NCBI RefSeq assembly: GCF_010811875.1
Contig: NZ_VKHP01000010.1
Coordinates: 1-64,000 of the forward strand
DNA: 64,000 bases
Origin: Bradyrhizobium uaiense
GTDB lineage: Bacteria; Pseudomonadota; Alphaproteobacteria; Rhizobiales; Xanthobacteraceae
Direction of reading: 5' to 3'
Each line of letters opens with the position of its first letter. Positions within the stretch are counted from its first letter, which is position 1. Shown here piece after piece: positions 62,394-64,000 of the stretch. A program made the position numbers and the translations under genes. Below the pieces are notes generated by a model. That model did not search any database. It saw nothing but the letters and a program-made list of their open reading frames with translations, and was not told the origin of the DNA.

Positions 62394-63548
62394 ATGCCGA
62401 GTGCCCCGAGACTACCGGATTCAACCCGGGTTCCTGTGCTGGACCTGCTGCGGCTCGCCGCGGTCGGGGCCGTGATCCTGTACCATTACGGCTTCTGGGG
62501 CACCGCATCGTACGGCGTTCAGAAAGTGGCGCTGCCCTACCTCGCCCCGGTCGCCCAGTACGGCTTCCTCGGCGTCCCCGTGTTCTTCGCGATCTCCGGC
62601 TTCGTCATTGCGTATTCGGCCGAGGGCCGCACGCCGATCGGCTTCGCGATCGCGCGCTTCAGCCGGATCTATCCGACCTTCGTCATCTGCATGACACTGA
62701 CATTCCTCGCAACGCTGCTGCTGGGCCACGCTTATTTCCACGTGACATGGGGACAATGGCTCGCAAACCTGTTCATCGCGGCGCCGATGCTCGGTCAGCC
62801 CTACATGGACGACGCCTACTGGTCGCTGGTGATCGAGGTCGTTTTCTACGCCTGGATCGCGCTGTTGCTGGCCTGGGGTATCTTTCCGCGGCGGATCGAC
62901 ACCATCATCGTGGCATGGATCGCGATCACTTTCGCCAACGAACTGACGCTCGACGTTCCGCTGTTCGAGAAACTCTTCATGGCCGACGACAGCGGCTTCT
63001 TCGCCGTTGGCCTCCTGATCTATGAGCATTATCGGGGGCGGCGCGACACCAGGCTCTACAGCCTGTTGACGCTGGCGATGGGCACGGCAACGTTCCAGGC
63101 GGTCCATAAGCTGGAGCGGCTCGGCGTCCACACCCATGGCAGCTTCGATCCGCGCGTCGTGACCGTGATCTGCATTGTCTCGCTCGGCATCGTGTTCGCC
63201 GCCACCCGGATCAAGTCGGTGCCGCTGCCGGCCGGCTTCGTCAGGGGGGTGGGCGGCATCACCTATCCGCTCTATCTGCTGCATCTACAGCTCGGCTACG
63301 TGATCCTGCTCCTGATCACGCCAACGCCGGACGTGCTATCGACCGCGCTTGTCGTGACTTGCATGGTCCCGCTGGCGTGGTTCGTCTGGCGCTTCCTCGA
63401 AGCGCCAGCGCACTACTTCGTCAGGGACAAGCTCACACTGCTGGCCTCGCGGCACGGATGGCCCTCGCGCATTGGCGCGGGCGAAGCCCGGATCGATCCG
63501 GCCCACATCGCCGCGCCGGCGGAGGCCGGGCGGATAGCCAATCACTGA
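62394..63548 (+). CDS. OafA-type membrane acyltransferase
   Basis: A 384-residue integral membrane protein of the acyltransferase-3 family with about ten helices. It begins TRVPVLDLLRLAAVGAVILYHYGFWG (catalytic-type His near residue 30), followed by FFAISGFVIAYSAEGRTPIGFAIARFSRIYPTF (parts) and VGGITYPLYLLHLQLGYVILLL. Family members O-acylate sugars or peptidoglycan. It lies 68 bases after chrA on the same strand but is probably independent. Confidence 0.9.
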   Translation: MPSAPRLPDSTRVPVLDLLRLAAVGAVILYHYGFWGTASYGVQKVALPYLAPVAQYGFLGVPVFFAISGFVIAYSAEGRTPIGFAIARFSRIYPTFVICMTLTFLATLLLGHAYFHVTWGQWLANLFIAAPMLGQPYMDDAYWSLVIEVVFYAWIALLLAWGIFPRRIDTIIVAWIAITFANELTLDVPLFEKLFMADDSGFFAVGLLIYEHYRGRRDTRLYSLLTLAMGTATFQAVHKLERLGVHTHGSFDPRVVTVICIVSLGIVFAATRIKSVPLPAGFVRGVGGITYPLYLLHLQLGYVILLLITPTPDVLSTALVVTCMVPLAWFVWRFLEAPAHYFVRDKLTLLASRHGWPSRIGAGEARIDPAHIAAPAEAGRIANH

Positions 63549-63599
63549 GTTTCCCGGTGGCACGATTCCGCGCATCGATGCGAGCGCTGTCTCCGCTGC

Positions 63600-64000
63600 T
63601 CAGCGCCGCGACCAACGGTTTGGGGCCCATCCGGCGCAAAACACTGCATCGGCGCTGTCGGGAATGGTCTGCGCGAACCACCGGTCGACATCCGGCGACG
63701 TTTTGGTCCTCGGCTCATGACGATAGCGAAGCTGGCCATAGGCACCGCGCATCGCCATCGTCGTCTTCTCGATGGTCTGACGCGGGTACAGGGTTGCGGC
63801 CAGCCTGGCGCAGAGATCATCGAGATCGCCGCCGCGCGTCTCGGCTGGAATGGCCGGCACGACGCTTCGGCATTGTGCGCGGCCCAATACGTAGATGACT
63901 GGATTTCGCGTCCGCCAGCAGAGGCAGAATTCTGCCGGCGCAGTGCGGTCACCGAACTCAGCCGTCATCGCCGTGTCGAACATCCGCTTGAAAAAGCCAC
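63600..64000 (-). CDS. 3' part of an unidentified gene, cut by the window edge
   Basis: The frame runs from the window end to a stop at 63600. An ATG at 63983 exists, but the frame is open in front of it (FFKR), so the gene may continue outside. The visible 133 residues contain CRTRNPVIYVLGR-like CWRTRNPVIYVLG and WFAQTIPDSADAVFCAGWAPNRW, with six cysteines overall. I do not recognise the family. It is convergent with the acyltransferase gene. Confidence 0.5.
   Translation of the reverse strand, partial: GFFKRMFDTAMTAEFGDRTAPAEFCLCWRTRNPVIYVLGRAQCRSVVPAIPAETRGGDLDDLCARLAATLYPRQTIEKTTMAMRGAYGQLRYRHEPRTKTSPDVDRWFAQTIPDSADAVFCAGWAPNRWSRR

Noticed and set aside
61003..62508. A 501-residue minus-strand frame opposite chrA
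   Set aside because: It is extremely rich in Arg, Gln, Ala and Glu, typical of an antisense shadow, and chrA has clear family motifs.
1..64000. tRNA, rRNA, CRISPR arrays, insertion sequences and phage genes
   Set aside because: No cloverleaf with conserved loops, no regularly spaced repeats, and no transposase or integrase frame was recognised; a tRNAscan or similar run would be decisive.

Overview
The window looks like a chromosomal, housekeeping-type stretch from a high-GC alphaproteobacterium, most likely Bradyrhizobium or a close relative. The evidence is a eukaryotic-type glutamine synthetase II gene behind a sigma-54 promoter, DUF2336/PilZ genes, many small secreted proteins of a kind common in Bradyrhizobium, and several families of short palindromic intergenic repeats typical of that genus (for example CGTCATTGCGAG...GAAGCAATCC and CGTCGTTCCTGCGAAAGCAGG). 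No phage, transposase, integrase, CRISPR array, rRNA or tRNA gene was seen. The assignment rests on recognition only; no search was run.

Layout. 1-5.5 kb: RlpA-type lipoprotein, a membrane-anchored Pro/Ala-rich protein, an L,D-transpeptidase lipoprotein, an FMN reductase/SDR pair and small exported proteins. 5.7-16.3 kb: a methyl-accepting chemotaxis protein, acyl-CoA dehydrogenase, nitroreductase, PsiF-repeat protein, two single-domain PilZ proteins (one in a DUF2336-PilZ-small protein operon), an AraC regulator, a metallo-beta-lactamase-fold hydrolase, a glycerophosphodiesterase-like protein and a hexapeptide acetyltransferase. 16.3-24 kb: an ABC-F ATPase, a YdcZ-type membrane protein, and a translationally coupled three-gene molybdenum hydroxylase operon (Tat-exported molybdopterin subunit, 2Fe-2S subunit, di-heme cytochrome). 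24-34 kb: Sel1-repeat protein, ModA-like protein and a tandem-GrlR protein in one operon; glnII with its sigma-54 promoter and a divergent DUF2735-type gene; a tyrosine phosphatase, SGNH hydrolase, SDR, a second GrlR-like gene and a PD-(D/E)XK-type DUF2161 protein. 34-43 kb: GNAT, thioesterase, BtuF-like protein, the tryptophan-to-anthranilate operon (formamidase-kynA-kynU), an M20 deacylase, and a PNPOx-like flavoprotein divergent from a MocR regulator. 43-50 kb: small exported proteins, CreA, a large L,D-transpeptidase with a second degenerate YkuD-like module, a glutathione peroxidase that appears cut off from its signal peptide by a frameshift, a polysaccharide deacetylase, a DHFR-like protein and DoxX. 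50-64 kb: malic enzyme-phosphotransacetylase fusion, a 665-residue anchored protein of unknown role, AspRS, SelO, a quinone-oxidoreductase-type MDR with divergent LysR, ChrA, an OafA-type acyltransferase and a gene cut by the window edge.

Themes. Cell-envelope functions recur (RlpA, two YkuD proteins, a NodB-fold deacetylase, an acyltransferase, many lipoproteins and exported proteins), beside nitrogen assimilation (glnII, kynurenine pathway) and redox enzymes. Dispersed palindromic repeats sit mainly between the 3' ends of convergent genes, where they probably also help end transcription. The best candidates for something undescribed are the tandem/single GrlR-like pair, the DUF2336-PilZ operon with its GGAACA motif array, the MocR-PNPOx pair separated by only 24 bp, two binding-protein folds without signal peptides, and the frameshifted glutathione peroxidase.
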